Positions 1 to 10,507 of a stretch of DNA of 64,000 nucleotides are shown piece after piece. The notes beneath the pieces are model-generated. The model was not told the origin of the DNA and did not search any database. It saw only the letters and a list, made by a program, of their open reading frames with translations. The translations under genes and the position numbers were made by a program. Positions within the stretch are counted from its first letter, which is position 1, and each line of letters opens with the position of its first letter. The stretch spans positions 50,367 through 114,366 of the forward strand of contig FMBT01000181.1 of the NCBI GenBank assembly GCA_900095095.1, written 5' to 3'. Source of the DNA: Fragilariopsis cylindrus CCMP1102. Taxonomy: Eukaryota > Bacillariophyta > Bacillariophyceae > Bacillariales > Bacillariaceae.

Positions 1-484
1 AGCTCGCAGTATGTAGCGCATGCCTTCTCGTTGTCGACGTTCCATCTTCACTCGAACTGCAACTTGATGAAGCATCTAAAGAATTCGTATTAGATTTTTT
101 ATCTGTCATATTTTCATTAGATGAAGAAGATGAGGAGTTGTCGACCTTCTCCTTCTCATTATTTTTGTCGTTGTTGATTGGTTCCTGCACCTTTTTCACT
201 CCAACCTGTTCGTTCGTATTTTTCGTCCCTCCTTTCTCTCTCGCTACCGTTGGGAGCTGAGACGATGACGAGGCTTCTGTTTCATCTGATGCTGATGGTT
301 CTATTGCGATGTTATTAGTAATTGGTGTTGATCGAGAGACGTTGTCAGCTGTACTTGTACTACTTGTAATGGCACTATCTTGCGCGGAATCGGGTGCCAC
401 TGCGCGCTGCTGCCGGTTCGAAGCAGTCGAATTAATACCAGCCTTGGAACCTCTCTTCCGCTTATTATTTTTCGTGGACGACAT
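1..484 (-). CDS. Partial Ser-rich basic protein, N-terminal part
   Basis: An open frame starts at an ATG at 482-484 and runs off the left edge of the window (about 161 codons seen). The N-terminus is basic (KNNKRKRGSK at residues 5-14), which looks like a nuclear localisation signal. The rest is low-complexity Ser/Thr/Asn/Glu-rich sequence with no recognisable domain in the visible part. The frame has no stop over the full stretch and its composition resembles disordered N-termini of nuclear proteins elsewhere in this window. Function unknown; the diagnostic part lies outside the window. Confidence 0.5.
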   Translation of the reverse strand, partial: MSSTKNNKRKRGSKAGINSTASNRQQRAVAPDSAQDSAITSSTSTADNVSRSTPITNNIAIEPSASDETEASSSSQLPTVAREKGGTKNTNEQVGVKKVQEPINNDKNNEKEKVDNSSSSSSNENMTDKKSNTNSLDASSSCSSSEDGTSTTRRHALHTAS

Positions 485-1152
485 CGTCGTGAGTTATTCC
501 GAAGCCAGCAGCAACCATATGTTGTTCTATTTGCAATGAAATGAAAAATGGGTAGGTCTTGTCAAGTTTGCTCAGAAGTGTAGCTACTCTGTTCCTATTA
601 GTAGCGTACGAGGTGCTTGTTAATGTGTCGCGGTGGCTACAACACATACACTCTGTTCGAAATCGTGCGCTGTGTAGATTACTATTTTTTAAGCCGACGA
701 ACGGGGTCCAGACAAAAAATAGCTATTAATGCCCTTTCAAATTCGTTAATTAATATACGTACTAGTGTATAATAATAATAATAATACCTCACCTCCAGTA
801 AGTTACAAGTACAGCTACTCTATTTTAGCATCGAACCCAATGACAACATTATGATAATATCATAATATTGTATCATAGTACATTATATGCATTATATCCT
901 AAACTAAACTATACTATCCAGCATGTATTTCTAGTACAAAAAAGGAAATTATCTCTTAGTTTTGTTCGCAAGTGAGATAGTTTAAATAAAGCTGAACACC
1001 GAAGAAATCTCTAAACCCAAACAATCAAACTTAAAAAACATGATGGCACCAAATAGTAGAATAAAAAGATCCAGCACCAAATTGGTCATTCTTCGCCCCT
1101 CTGATATTTGAATTTACAAATCAGATACATTTTCTTTGAACGGTACCATTGT
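485..1152. other. Intergenic, AT-rich
   Basis: This stretch holds the upstream region of the partial gene on its left and the 3' flank of the monooxygenase on its right. It contains short AT-rich runs such as an (AAT)n tract near 770-785. I see no convincing gene. Confidence 0.5.
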
Positions 1153-3682
1153 TTATTTATTTTTTGTGACGGAGGAGGATGAGAATGCTGCGCCCCGTGT
1201 AACATCTCCCTTCTGAATTGCAATTTCAGTGTGTAAAAATTTAGCGGCTTCCGAAGACGCACGGACTTTCGTAGAACTTCGATCCATCATTTCTTTCTCG
1301 TATAATTCTAATGCATCTCCCAAAGATCGACCTTCACGACAATGAACTCGATATAGAATACGGGCCAGTGACAGGGCATCTATCAGTGCTTGATTAGCAC
1401 CCTGTCCCTTAAAGGGCGACATTGGATGTGCAGCATCACCCAGAAGAGTTGTCGGCAGAAAAGAAAAGGAAGAAGAAGTCGAGGCAGAATCAGTCCCGGT
1501 AGTAGTAGTGAGTAGTCGCGGTATTATTTCTCTTCTTCGTGATGTCGAAAGAATCTCTGCTGTGAGAAGATCACGATCATAAACAGGATATCCCGAAACC
1601 AATTCGATGGGTGTTGCGTTTAGGATTTCTGGGATGGGGACATGCCATGATTGACACCTCCTCAAAGCTTCGTCTTTAAGAGCCTTCGGTCCACGTCGAG
1701 ACAAGTCAAGGGCGATTTCTTCATCGGGAATAGGAAAACTAAGTTGCCACATATATTCGTTATTTTTCTTTGAGTAAGGCATAAGATAAATTCGAGTTGT
1801 TCCATCTGCAGTCTGAAAGACAGTTTCTCCATCTAAAAGTGCAGATAACTGTATCTGTTTCTGCTTTTGCTGTTGTCGCGTCAAATTTGTCGATTCTTGC
1901 TTGAATAGATCTCCAAGGGAACATATACCAAGAATAACAATGCAGTGCAAGTAACGAAGAGGTGTGATTTGTTTCACGATTCCTTTTGCTTTTGTTGCAA
2001 TGGGTTCAGTAAATAATGGAACGCCATCGTTATCGTTATCACTATCAGTATCATCATAATTGCTATCATCTTTTCCGTTATGATTGTCCTCATCACCTAC
2101 TCGTAAAAATTTCTCTCGCACGGATGAAAATATCCCATCACATCCTACAACTAGATCAGCTTGTGAGGTCACGACGCCTTGATCGTTTCCATTCTCATCT
2201 ATGACTTGAAAAGATAATCCCACTTTTGGCTGTAGAAGATAGGGCGCCGAGGTTGATGATTGTTGTTTCGTTTCAGATTCTATCTTACTAAGGTTGGTAT
2301 TGTCTGTCGTACACATGTTATTCGAACTATCTCCAAATACCGGTTGGATATCCACTAGTTTGTGACCCCACGAAATATCAGGACTATCGTCATTATTATC
2401 TGCACTCGCCTCCTTCAACGCCTCATATAATACATAACGTAGAGTCTGTCTTGGTACATGCAAATTTTGTCGTCGCTTTTTGTTCTTACCGCGACTAGAT
2501 TGCGGTTTGATCCTGTTCTTCGTTTCGTTCTTCTCGTTTTTCGAAATGTATGTCTCGTTGTTGTTCTTATTATTGGCTTCACCGGTCCATTTTCGAAGAC
2601 CCCATTCCCCACAGATCGAACCGTCTGGTGTATGCACTACGTGCTTGGTTGATGTGACCGCATGCTGTTGCAGTATTTTACCGCTGCCGCTGCTTCTGCT
2701 ATTGTTATTGCCATCATTGTCGTCGACGCTGTCGCTATCCTCATCATTTTCGACGATGCCAAGGGCTCGTAATGCCCTTCTGGCTTGTTGGAGTGTTAAC
2801 CCGTACTTTTGAATTTTACGATAGATGAAGGGAGAAAAGAGAATTCGTTAGTTCTGGTCACTTGCATGTAAAAGATCTAAACGAAAATATCTAAACGTTT
2901 CGTTTGTACCAAAAAATAAATAAAAAAACTTACACCTTGCGACCGTTGATCGAAACGAGAGTCTTTCTCAAAAATATGAAAGGGAATCTGCCGATGTCGT
3001 AAGGCTACTGCTAAGGCCATGCCACCAATACCACCACCTATGATAGCAACGAATGGAGGATGATTTCGAATTGGATGAGTGATGCGTCGGTGTTTGTTAC
3101 GGAAGATATTGTTCCGTTTTTGCTCGATGGTATCAAGAGACCAGTTTGATCACAAATTTACACGAGTCCCATCGTCTTGGTAGCATTGAAAAGGGTCGTG
3201 TTTTCACTTCATTGTCTTTGTTTAATAAATTATTTGTTGTTCTCGTTGTTGTCGTCGTCGTCGTCGTCGATGGTAATCCCGATGGTGATCGTTTGACGCG
3301 CTTGTGATCGTTATCATTCTGCCGTTGTTGTTCCTCCTCCTCCTTTTGTAGTTCAATAAGTCGTTGGTGTCGAAGCCTTGATTTTTTCGATGGAGCCTTA
3401 GAAATTACACCCTCACCATAGCACTTGGGGCACAAGATCGGGACAGCGGAGGACAGCATTTGAGTGGGAGAAATTTCAGCAGTGGCGGAACCGGTATCGA
3501 GATTTACATCGGCATCGGTCCCAAATTCGTCGTTGTTGACGCCATCCTTCTGTATGGGAATTATAGAAGTAGTAGGGATTCCGACGTGTGGATACCCGAT
3601 GAATCTGATGACGAACGTTGAGCGCAGTACATAAATCTTGATTGATATGTAAAAGCACAAGTAAAGATGCAGTTCGAAACAT
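1153..3682 (-). CDS. FAD-dependent monooxygenase with N-terminal CxxC zinc motifs
   Basis: Aromatic-ring-hydroxylase-type flavoprotein (UbiH/salicylate hydroxylase-like fold); substrate unknown. The dinucleotide-binding motif IIGGGIGGMALAVALRH lies at about 3000-3050 (minus reading) and the second FAD motif LLGDAAHPMSPFKGQGANQA at about 1385-1445. Intron 2806-2933 (GTAAGT...AAAAG) joins the end of the Rossmann exon (...RSQG) to YGLTLQQARRALR. The upstream part encodes CPKCYGEGVI and then CKFCDQTGLL, two CxxC pairs like a DnaJ-type zinc ribbon. Reading that part in one frame needs one extra base at the TTT at 3154-3156 and a second between about 3055 and 3110. The proposed start is the ATG at 3680-3682, which opens a hydrophobic signal-like stretch; a short intron (about 3540-3590) may restore the frame there. 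The Asp-rich insertion at about 2020-2090 is low complexity. Confidence 0.65.
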
Positions 3683-4737
3683 GACATGTGATTACAATAA
3701 TTGCGCAAGAAAAATATTCTCAAAATGATGTTTCTTTTCTTGGAGATACGATGGATTTCTTAAATAGATGACACTCGAAGAATTCACAGTACTTGTATGG
3801 TGATAGAGCAAGTACAACAGTTCGGTTTCATCATTGCGAGAAATTGAAAAGCTCTATTGATTCCAATACTTATTTGATTTGTGTATTTGAAATTGTCGTA
3901 TTTATATATTCATACAGTGTATTTTGATATGATAAACGATAAAAAGATCAACAGAAAAGATGATTGATTGATTCGATTGATTCGATCAATGATCCATTCT
4001 AATTTCAATATTCTGTGGCGATGCATAAATCTCATGCTTTCATAAAAAGGGGCGGGAATAGAAATGGGGGCATGGAATCTCACAATGGCAACCACTTGAG
4101 ATGAAATAATGTCAAAACAAAAAGAACTATTATTACGGTCATCTGTCACCTTCCTGAGTTCTTCTTGAAATGGGGGCGGGGATCATTCTGAAGCTGTATG
4201 GAACCAGCTCCATATGATATGACCTGCCACACTTCCCTAGTGTTACTGTCACTAAGTTCAGCCCCTGCTAGTGCACCAGTAGTAGGTAGCAGCTTGGCAT
4301 TTGTAAAGGAAGCTTTCTGACATTGAATGAGGCGGTGTTCAGTATGATTGATAGCACCAGGTAGTTTATGTAGTGCATTCCGCTGGTCTACAATTCTCAA
4401 GGTTCCATCCGAGATCCAGCTACTGCGTGGACCCAATGGCTTTTCACTGCTTGTTGGCTTTGCTACCATCTTATTATCTCAACATATACTGTCCATCTTC
4501 AATAAATGGCCCATCTAAGGGGTCTAGGTGGGAAATTTTTTTCTACTGTGGAAGTAAGTAACGCTTGTTCTCCCTGAGGTTGCTAGAGATAAGGACGCCA
4601 CAGATTGGCAATCCGTGCAAAGAAAGTAATCTGGCCTAGGGCAAAGTGTTTCTTCTTTGCGTTTCTGATGCCAAATCAAGCACTGCTGGAAGCCCTTCTT
4701 GAAGTGGTGGTGCATATTGCGTAGTTGGGACCCATTG
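3683..4737. other. Intergenic, no assignable gene
   Basis: AT-rich at first, then a less AT-rich block at 4150-4740 with short open frames on the minus strand (about 107 and 74 codons) and no recognisable domain. The block could be a decayed repeat or transposon fragment, but I cannot identify it. Confidence 0.35.
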
Positions 4738-6483
4738 TTACCCCTCATTTGCTACTTTTCTCCCTATAGGCATTATTGTATTTATAAAATAATCAACGGA
4801 ACGGTGATCTATGTCTTCTAAGTTGACGGATCTTCTTATCAATCCCGGATTGATAAAAAGAACTGCTTCCGACATGGCACTTAGCCCATGCAGGAAGAAC
4901 GTACATTTCGAAAGTGACAACACGTCTGTTAGAGCCTCAACATTAGTACGATGACGAGAAATACCAATATCGAAGGCGGCCGTTTCATTCTGAGTTAGAC
5001 CTAATACCAATGGTTGCAGAACTATATGATCAGCGACATGCTTGGGCCATTTATTTAGAATCGTTTCTACCACCTTTGCCGAGTCTGTAGCGAGATAAAT
5101 TGACCCTCCACCGTTATTAACAAATGCTTCGGCATAGACCAGGAACTTTTTAGGTTTTATAATGTCTCGTTCAAGGTATTTGTCTCCATGTCGTATATGC
5201 ATGCCAATGGAAAACTTAGGATTTGGTAAAGAACAACGAGCGCGACGTTCCATCATAGGATTGAACAGGATGTACCGACGGGTTGTTTCTGCGGCATGGC
5301 GTCGTTGAGGTTCGAACCATTCATTCCAAGAAAGATCCTTTCGTATTATGTAAGGGGCTTCTCCGTAACGCCATGCTCGCGGCGCCCACGGTGCATTTGC
5401 ATGGATACCGGGAACTATGTGGTCATCGTTGAATTTGACCAGTGGTTTATTTCGACACGATGTATCACCGGGAACGAAATCATTTGGCGGAAGGAAGTAA
5501 TGTTCCCATACACCTGTACCATGGACGAAAAATTCCTGTAAATGGAGTTTTTTTTCTTTTAGGAAGGGCCTTCCTGGGAAAATATGGTTCTTACTATCTC
5601 TTTTGTCTCTCGCCCACCCAATGTCCATCCCAGTTTTCATTGTAAAAGTGCGATTATCATAACTGATACTTCTTGAATTATTGTGTACTAAATTATCCCA
5701 AATGGGCTTAGTGTAGCCATCCTCGATATGGATCCATGGAAGGTAGTTATGTTGATCAGCCCAGTTCAGCATCCCGATTGTAAATAGGAAGAATACCGTT
5801 CCACTGGCACCACCTTGATCAAAATGATGAATGTGTAGGACTCCATTATAACCCTCGCACGCATTGTTAGATGGATTTCGTAGCGTAGGAGGTGAAGTCT
5901 CGACGTCTTTCATGAACCGGTCGCACTTAATTTTCTTATCATTCAAAGACAATACAACATTAGTACTGGAAGTATTCAGGCGGCTTTTCTGGTGGGCTTT
6001 CGGAAAATACTCCCAATCCGCAACTTCTGCGTTTGGATCTTTGAAGTACGTGTCGTTATCGTCACTCTCTTCTTCCGTTGATGCTGATGTTTCCTCTCCC
6101 TCTGATCTGTCATTTTCTGGTAATTCGTCACCATCATTGTCGTCATCTTTATCGATACTTTGACTTTCTTTATTCATAGTATCGCCATACCGAGACTTTG
6201 AATATCTTATTTGACGCTCCCCCTCTTCGTCCCTGTCATCGTCCTCATTACTTCTTGGTGGTCGCAATATTGCTGTGGTTTGTTCACGTTGATGATGTTC
6301 CGTAGAAGATCTTATATCGCCGTATGTTGACAATTGATATTGGGACTCATTCGGATCGCCCGCAGAAGATTCGAATCTGAGGAAGGACACAACTTGGGTC
6401 AATATCGATATCACTACTGCGGAAACGAAAATTGTAAATATTCTTCGTCGCTGTCGTTTCTTTTGTTGCTTGATACGTTTCAT
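4738..6483 (-). CDS. Type II membrane glycosyltransferase, fucosyltransferase-like
   Basis: A 581-residue single-exon protein with a true ATG at 6481-6483. A basic cytoplasmic tip (residues 1-14) is followed by one membrane helix at about 15-35, then a disordered Asp/Glu/Ser stem to about residue 150 and a lumenal domain. This is the layout of a Golgi type II glycosyltransferase. The lumenal part holds HHFDQGGASGTVFFLF (219-234), GMHIRHGDKYLERD (427-440) and SIYLATDSAKV (461-471). These resemble the GDP-fucose-binding motifs of the FUT8/NodZ/O-fucosyltransferase GT-B superfamily (H-x-R-x-x-D-K and a following T-D). The donor is probably GDP-fucose; the acceptor is unknown. The assignment rests on motifs only. 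Confidence 0.5.
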   Translation of the reverse strand: MKRIKQQKKRQRRRIFTIFVSAVVISILTQVVSFLRFESSAGDPNESQYQLSTYGDIRSSTEHHQREQTTAILRPPRSNEDDDRDEEGERQIRYSKSRYGDTMNKESQSIDKDDDNDGDELPENDRSEGEETSASTEEESDDNDTYFKDPNAEVADWEYFPKAHQKSRLNTSSTNVVLSLNDKKIKCDRFMKDVETSPPTLRNPSNNACEGYNGVLHIHHFDQGGASGTVFFLFTIGMLNWADQHNYLPWIHIEDGYTKPIWDNLVHNNSRSISYDNRTFTMKTGMDIGWARDKRDSKNHIFPGRPFLKEKKLHLQEFFVHGTGVWEHYFLPPNDFVPGDTSCRNKPLVKFNDDHIVPGIHANAPWAPRAWRYGEAPYIIRKDLSWNEWFEPQRRHAAETTRRYILFNPMMERRARCSLPNPKFSIGMHIRHGDKYLERDIIKPKKFLVYAEAFVNNGGGSIYLATDSAKVVETILNKWPKHVADHIVLQPLVLGLTQNETAAFDIGISRHRTNVEALTDVLSLSKCTFFLHGLSAMSEAVLFINPGLIRRSVNLEDIDHRSVDYFINTIMPIGRKVANEG

Positions 6484-6975
6484 TGTTCCTTACCGGTACT
6501 AGTATGTTTAATGTTGAGGTTTAATGTTGTCATGTGATTGTCATACATAGTACCGGTAGTCAAAGTGTACATGACATGCGTATAATAAACAATTAATTTA
6601 AAAAGAGAAAGTACAATTTTAATTAATTGCGCAAAATAATAAAGCTCGCGCACGCACGTGTCACACTTCTATAAATGTTTGTTTTGAGTGTATTTAAAGA
6701 ACTGGTTCTCTTGTTTTTTTTAACGTACTGTACAGCAGCGAGTAGTACTGTAGATATGATAGAAGAGTTCTTGATTTATATTTGGTACTCTTGTTGTTTT
6801 GACACTCTACTACTGATCCAGAAGGACTATACAGTAATGCGGGCTCTTCGCTGTATTACGAAGTAGTTTTTATCTATACAGGAAGTAAATTTAGGCGATA
6901 CGTAGAGAAACCAAAAGACCAAGATTTGTAATTTATCTATTATTGTTATGGTATTTTCACCTCTGTAGTGAAATA
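6484..6975. other. Intergenic between two minus-strand genes
   Basis: Promoter side of the fucosyltransferase-like gene and 3' flank of the RCC-reductase-like gene. AT-rich; no supported gene. Confidence 0.5.
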
Positions 6976-8204
6976 TCAAGATCCACCACCAACATATCCT
7001 TCATCTAATGGACCTGATTCACCAACTGCAAGTTTTTGACCATCTTCCGAACCATATATATTAGAATATTCTCCTAACAATGCACCATAAGCATTCTGCT
7101 TGAATTTAGTATCGTATACATATTGAGTATTAACCGGTGCACCAGGACGATGTTCATGTTGATTGTCTTTCGTCCACGAAAGCCATAAGTTGGCAGCGTT
7201 TTCTCTGGCAGCTACGACAGCTGCTACATTAGCATCAGTATTGGGCATAGTAACACTTGTAAATAATGGCCCACGAGTTAGTAAGTCTAATTCACTTTGA
7301 TTAGGATCGTACGGAGTGGCACCATCAAACGAAGCTAATGTTGAGGATAAAAATTCTTGCATTTTATCGTTACCAAATTTCGATTCAAATTCCTTTCGTG
7401 CACCAGAATATTCAAAACTTTTTCGTCCAAGCTCATCAGGTCCAGGATACGTGCCATCTGGACGTTTCATTTCATATGCACCATAACATCGTGGACGGAA
7501 ATCTAATTTGAACTGTAACTGATTATCACCAGACACAACACATTGAGATACCAAATGTGGGACATCAGTCATTGGCCCATTGAAAAAGTCAAGGACGACA
7601 TTTTTGATTCCACACACAAACCTGCCATCCATGCTATATTAGCTGGACCGGGAGCATCCCTCGCGTCTACTGTAGTGAAACATCCACCATCCACTGTTAC
7701 ACCATCTGCAGCAGTCCAAGTAAAGTCTGGTTTGAGTGCAAGATCAGGAATCGCAGAAGCAATATTATTTATGGTCGCTGCCTGAGATGCTTCCAATGTT
7801 GCAACAGCATCTTCTCCTCCTCCTACAGCAGCAGTGGCAGCGATAGGTGCAACAGGAGCTACTATGGGTTGTTGCTGTTGCATCACGGGGACTGCGGGTG
7901 CAACTATAGGAGGAGCATCAGGAGCAGCAGCATCGGCGGTACCACCACCACCATCTCTCATCTTCAAGTATTCTTCGAAACTAGGGGCAGCGCTGATACT
8001 CTTGCGAGGGTCTTCATTGTCTTGGGCATCAGGGTCACGTGTATCGGCCATACCACCGGCACCAATTACAGGCCCATTATTATTGAACAAGGCCGTGGAT
8101 GTGGATCCCTTTTTTGTGGTGATAGTTGGATTGAAATTATTTTGCCTAGTTGTCACTACGAAAGCCGTAGCAACGTTCAGAACGCAAGCCAATCGGAAAA
8201 GCAT
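6976..8204 (-). CDS. Plastid RCC-reductase/bilin-reductase-like protein (one frame break)
   Basis: Resembles the red chlorophyll catabolite reductase family, relatives of ferredoxin-dependent bilin reductases; the role would be tetrapyrrole reduction in the plastid. I chose the ATG at 8202-8204, not the one at 8261, because it opens a compact signal peptide ending NVATA|FVV, an ASAFAP-like plastid signal with Phe at +1. An Ala/Pro/Gln-rich linker with SFEEYLKMRD follows. The core includes FNGPMTDVPHL, LDFRPRCYGAY and a terminal AANLWLSW helix, spaced as in plant RCC reductase. The frame changes at the five-base A run 7583-7587 (T run on the coding strand): one extra base joins ...SKMSSLTF to FNGPMTDVPHL. 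About 410 residues. Other FDBR-fold enzymes are possible. Confidence 0.5.
7583..7587 (-). other. Homopolymer frame break in RCC-reductase-like gene
   Basis: Five T on the coding strand; six would make the two halves of the gene one frame. Both halves continue the same family pattern right up to this run, leaving no room for an intron. Confidence 0.65.
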
Positions 8205-8494
8205 GGGATTAATGAATAAGTTATTGATAGTGTTGCTATGACAAGATTGAGGAATTCGCAACAGAGTCTATCGATATTTCTTGTGTTTCAGTTGTTGTTG
8301 TTGTTGTTGTGTGTTGTCTTGTGTCGTCGTTCTTGTTGGTCTATTGTTTGCGATCTTCTTCGTATTACAAGTGCTAGTACGTCACTTAAAGCCGAAAATT
8401 CTCGAGTCGTGCTCATTATTTTTTGAATTCTTGTTAATTGTTGATTTTTTATTATCTATTACCCCGCTAATACCTCTACATTACAATTGATTTG
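8205..8494. promoter_or_regulatory. Divergent promoter region
   Basis: A 290-bp gap between the starts of two divergently oriented coding regions (plastid reductase on minus, fragmentary gene on plus). It contains a (TTG)n tract near 8290-8310. No specific operator recognised. Confidence 0.35.
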
Positions 8495-9224
8495 ATGAAT
8501 GATTTCGAATCGGCATTCAACGACGCTAATACAATAACTACTACTGCCGCCACCGCCACCGCTGCTGCTGCTGCGCCTTTGAATAAGGCCATCAGCATCT
8601 ATCTCATCAGCAACCCTTGTCTTTCTGGGAGGACTTGATTGGATCGCCTATTATTGAAGGGTATGTATATCAAGTTTATCCGCATGATCTCACGGATCAT
8701 ACATTAGTGCTGCTGTACCAACAATGAGTCACAATTGTAGCTCGGTCTATAGAAAAGGGCGAAGCTCGCGATCGGAAAAAAAAAACATTCGCCGTTGTCA
8801 TCTTTATTATTAAGATACAATAATTTTGATACCGATCCTCAAACATTGAAATAGGAAAGATAGTCCACTACGACCCGATGATGACGGGAAACTCAAGCAC
8901 TACTACATCTCGTTTCATCGTGTGTACGGGCAATGAAAAACTTGTCAATACTATAATGCAAATTATGAGAGAATTTTAAGGATTAGATCCGACAGGAAAT
9001 AGAATTTGGAATTATTCCTACTATTACTGCTACTAATGACGACGACGATGACGATGTCGATGACAATTACAGCGATGCCGCCGATGTGCTGGTTTTGGAT
9101 CAAGAAGGTAACTAACATCACCTTACTATAATTTATACTACGAATTACAACAGCCAGATTGAAGCGCAAAGTTATTGTAATGGCATCATGCATTGATAAC
9201 GATAAAATTGAACTGATGTTCTAG
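8495..9224 (+). CDS. Probable multi-exon gene of unknown function (model incomplete)
   Basis: Three coding-like pieces suggest a plus-strand gene. An ATG at 8495 opens MNDFESAFNDANTITTT and an Ala/Thr tract. A shifted frame then reads QQPLSFWEDLIGSPIIEG, ending at a GTATGT donor at 8661. Further on, a frame from about 8996 (after CCGACAG) reads an acidic stretch (TNDDDDDDVDDNYSDAADVLVLDQE) to a GTAACT donor at 9108. A 46-nt intron to 9153 joins it to ARLKRKVIVMASCIDNDKIELMF and a stop at 9222-9224. The last splice is in frame and well supported; the middle of the model is not. No family recognised. Confidence 0.35.
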
Positions 9225-9310
9225 AATGAAAAACCAATGGAATATATTATTAGAATTATCAGCGTAACAAATTGAAGAAAAATAATAAGGAAAACTCAAT
9301 ATTATTAGTA

Positions 9311-9345
9311 GTAGATAGGTAGATAGATAGGTAGGTAGGTAGGTA
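9311..9345. repeat. GTAG/GATA tetranucleotide microsatellite
   Basis: Tandem (GTAG)n with interspersed (ATAG) units, lying in the otherwise geneless AT-rich interval 9225-9634. Confidence 0.85.
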
Positions 9346-9634
9346 TTAATACTGACGAAATGTAGTAGCCAGAGTAACGCCAAGACGATGACCTAAATGT
9401 GGTATTTAGTATAATTGTACTAGCAACGTCATACTTTACATCAAAGAGGGAAGAGATCTTCAATGTTCCAACTGAGGAACGATCCATCTCTATGTATAAT
9501 TATATATCACTCTTGTAACGCAGAACATACAAACAAAATACGGTTCATCTTTTCTTATACTACAAATAGAATATAAGATTTATCATAGTTGTATCCGTGA
9601 CTATTATTACTATTATTTATTATTTTTGTTTATT

Positions 9635-10180
9635 TTATTTAAATATATCTTTTGCGTCATTCATATCCTTTTCTAATTTACGTTGTCTTCGTTTATTTCT
9701 TTCTTTTATTAATCCATTTAATCCACCGTATCTTTTGTGAGCGTAGTACCGAACTTCATCGCGTTTATATAATTTCATTGGTTTAAATTTAGAATTGTGT
9801 GGATTTACTTTTTCTTCGTAGGTACAAACTGCTATTGATCCTTCCGGTAGGCAATACACATTCGTTGCCTCCTTCTTTGTTACATATTGTGATGCACCTA
9901 CTTCAAAATCTTCTAATGGTAATGATGGATCATTCTGGGAATCCGCAATTATTTTCTGTTTCTTTTCTGATTTTTCTACTTCTTTTTGATGATGGATAAC
10001 ATTGTCGTTGTTGTTTGTTGTCGGCGATGATGATCGTCGTTTGTTGTTGTTATTATAGTGAGTATGTCTTTCTTCCTTTTTATTTTCATTTTGCTGTTTT
10101 TGTTTTCTTTCTTTTTGAATCTGCAATGCTCTTTCTTTGTTTCTACGGATTCGTTCTCTCTGTTCTTCAGTCAGTACCAT
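9635..10180 (-). CDS. XPA-like DNA repair protein, C-terminal domain, no zinc finger
   Basis: A 181-residue single-exon protein starting at a true ATG. The N-terminus LTEEQRERIRRNKERALQIQKER matches the basic helix that opens XPA/Rad14 proteins. The C-terminal part (EDFEVGASQYVTKKEATNVY, NPHNSKFKPMKLYKRDEVR, YGGLNGLIKERNKRR) matches the XPA DNA-binding domain, which binds damaged or junction DNA in nucleotide excision repair. The four-Cys zinc finger that sits between these parts in animal and yeast XPA is absent; an Asn/Lys/Ser-rich linker takes its place, and only two Cys are present in the whole protein. Nuclear by inference. The human protein has 273 residues. Confidence 0.7.
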   Translation of the reverse strand: MVLTEEQRERIRRNKERALQIQKERKQKQQNENKKEERHTHYNNNNKRRSSSPTTNNNDNVIHHQKEVEKSEKKQKIIADSQNDPSLPLEDFEVGASQYVTKKEATNVYCLPEGSIAVCTYEEKVNPHNSKFKPMKLYKRDEVRYYAHKRYGGLNGLIKERNKRRQRKLEKDMNDAKDIFK

Positions 10181-10348
10181 TGTGTTTTATCTTTTTATTA
10201 TTATGTATTGTCTCGTTATTTTAGTTTTTGTGTGAATATTTTCTTTTTTTGATCCCATTCTCTTTTTTATAGTTGAATACTGCGATATAAATGCAATTCA
10301 ATTCTATCTGCTGTGGGCCTCTATTGTGTGTGCTCTTTATTTGCTGCT

Positions 10349-10507
10349 TCACTGGGACTCACGACTGTTCATAAACAAATAGGAACCGTGTAATACACTG
10401 TAATAAATACCAAGTTTACCGAAAAACCAAAGTTTCTGTTTCAATGCTTCTGAAGAATTTCCTGGACCACCCACACCACCTACACCGTCAGGACGCAAAA
10501 CAAACAT
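10349..10507 (-). CDS. Small 52-residue membrane protein
   Basis: A short frame with ATG at 10505-10507 and TGA at 10349-10351. It reads MFVLRPDGVGGVGGPGNSS, a Lys-containing amphipathic stretch, and then KLGIYYSVLHGSYLFM, a likely single membrane helix. The Gly-rich head plus short helix resembles small mitochondrial membrane subunits, but I cannot place it in a family. It lies just upstream of, and on the same strand as, the XPA-like gene. It could instead be the last exon of a larger gene. Confidence 0.4.
   Translation of the reverse strand: MFVLRPDGVGGVGGPGNSSEALKQKLWFFGKLGIYYSVLHGSYLFMNSRESQ

Noticed and set aside
4146-4748. Two minus-strand frames as genes
   Set aside because: No domain, no plausible splice linking them, and repeat-like composition.
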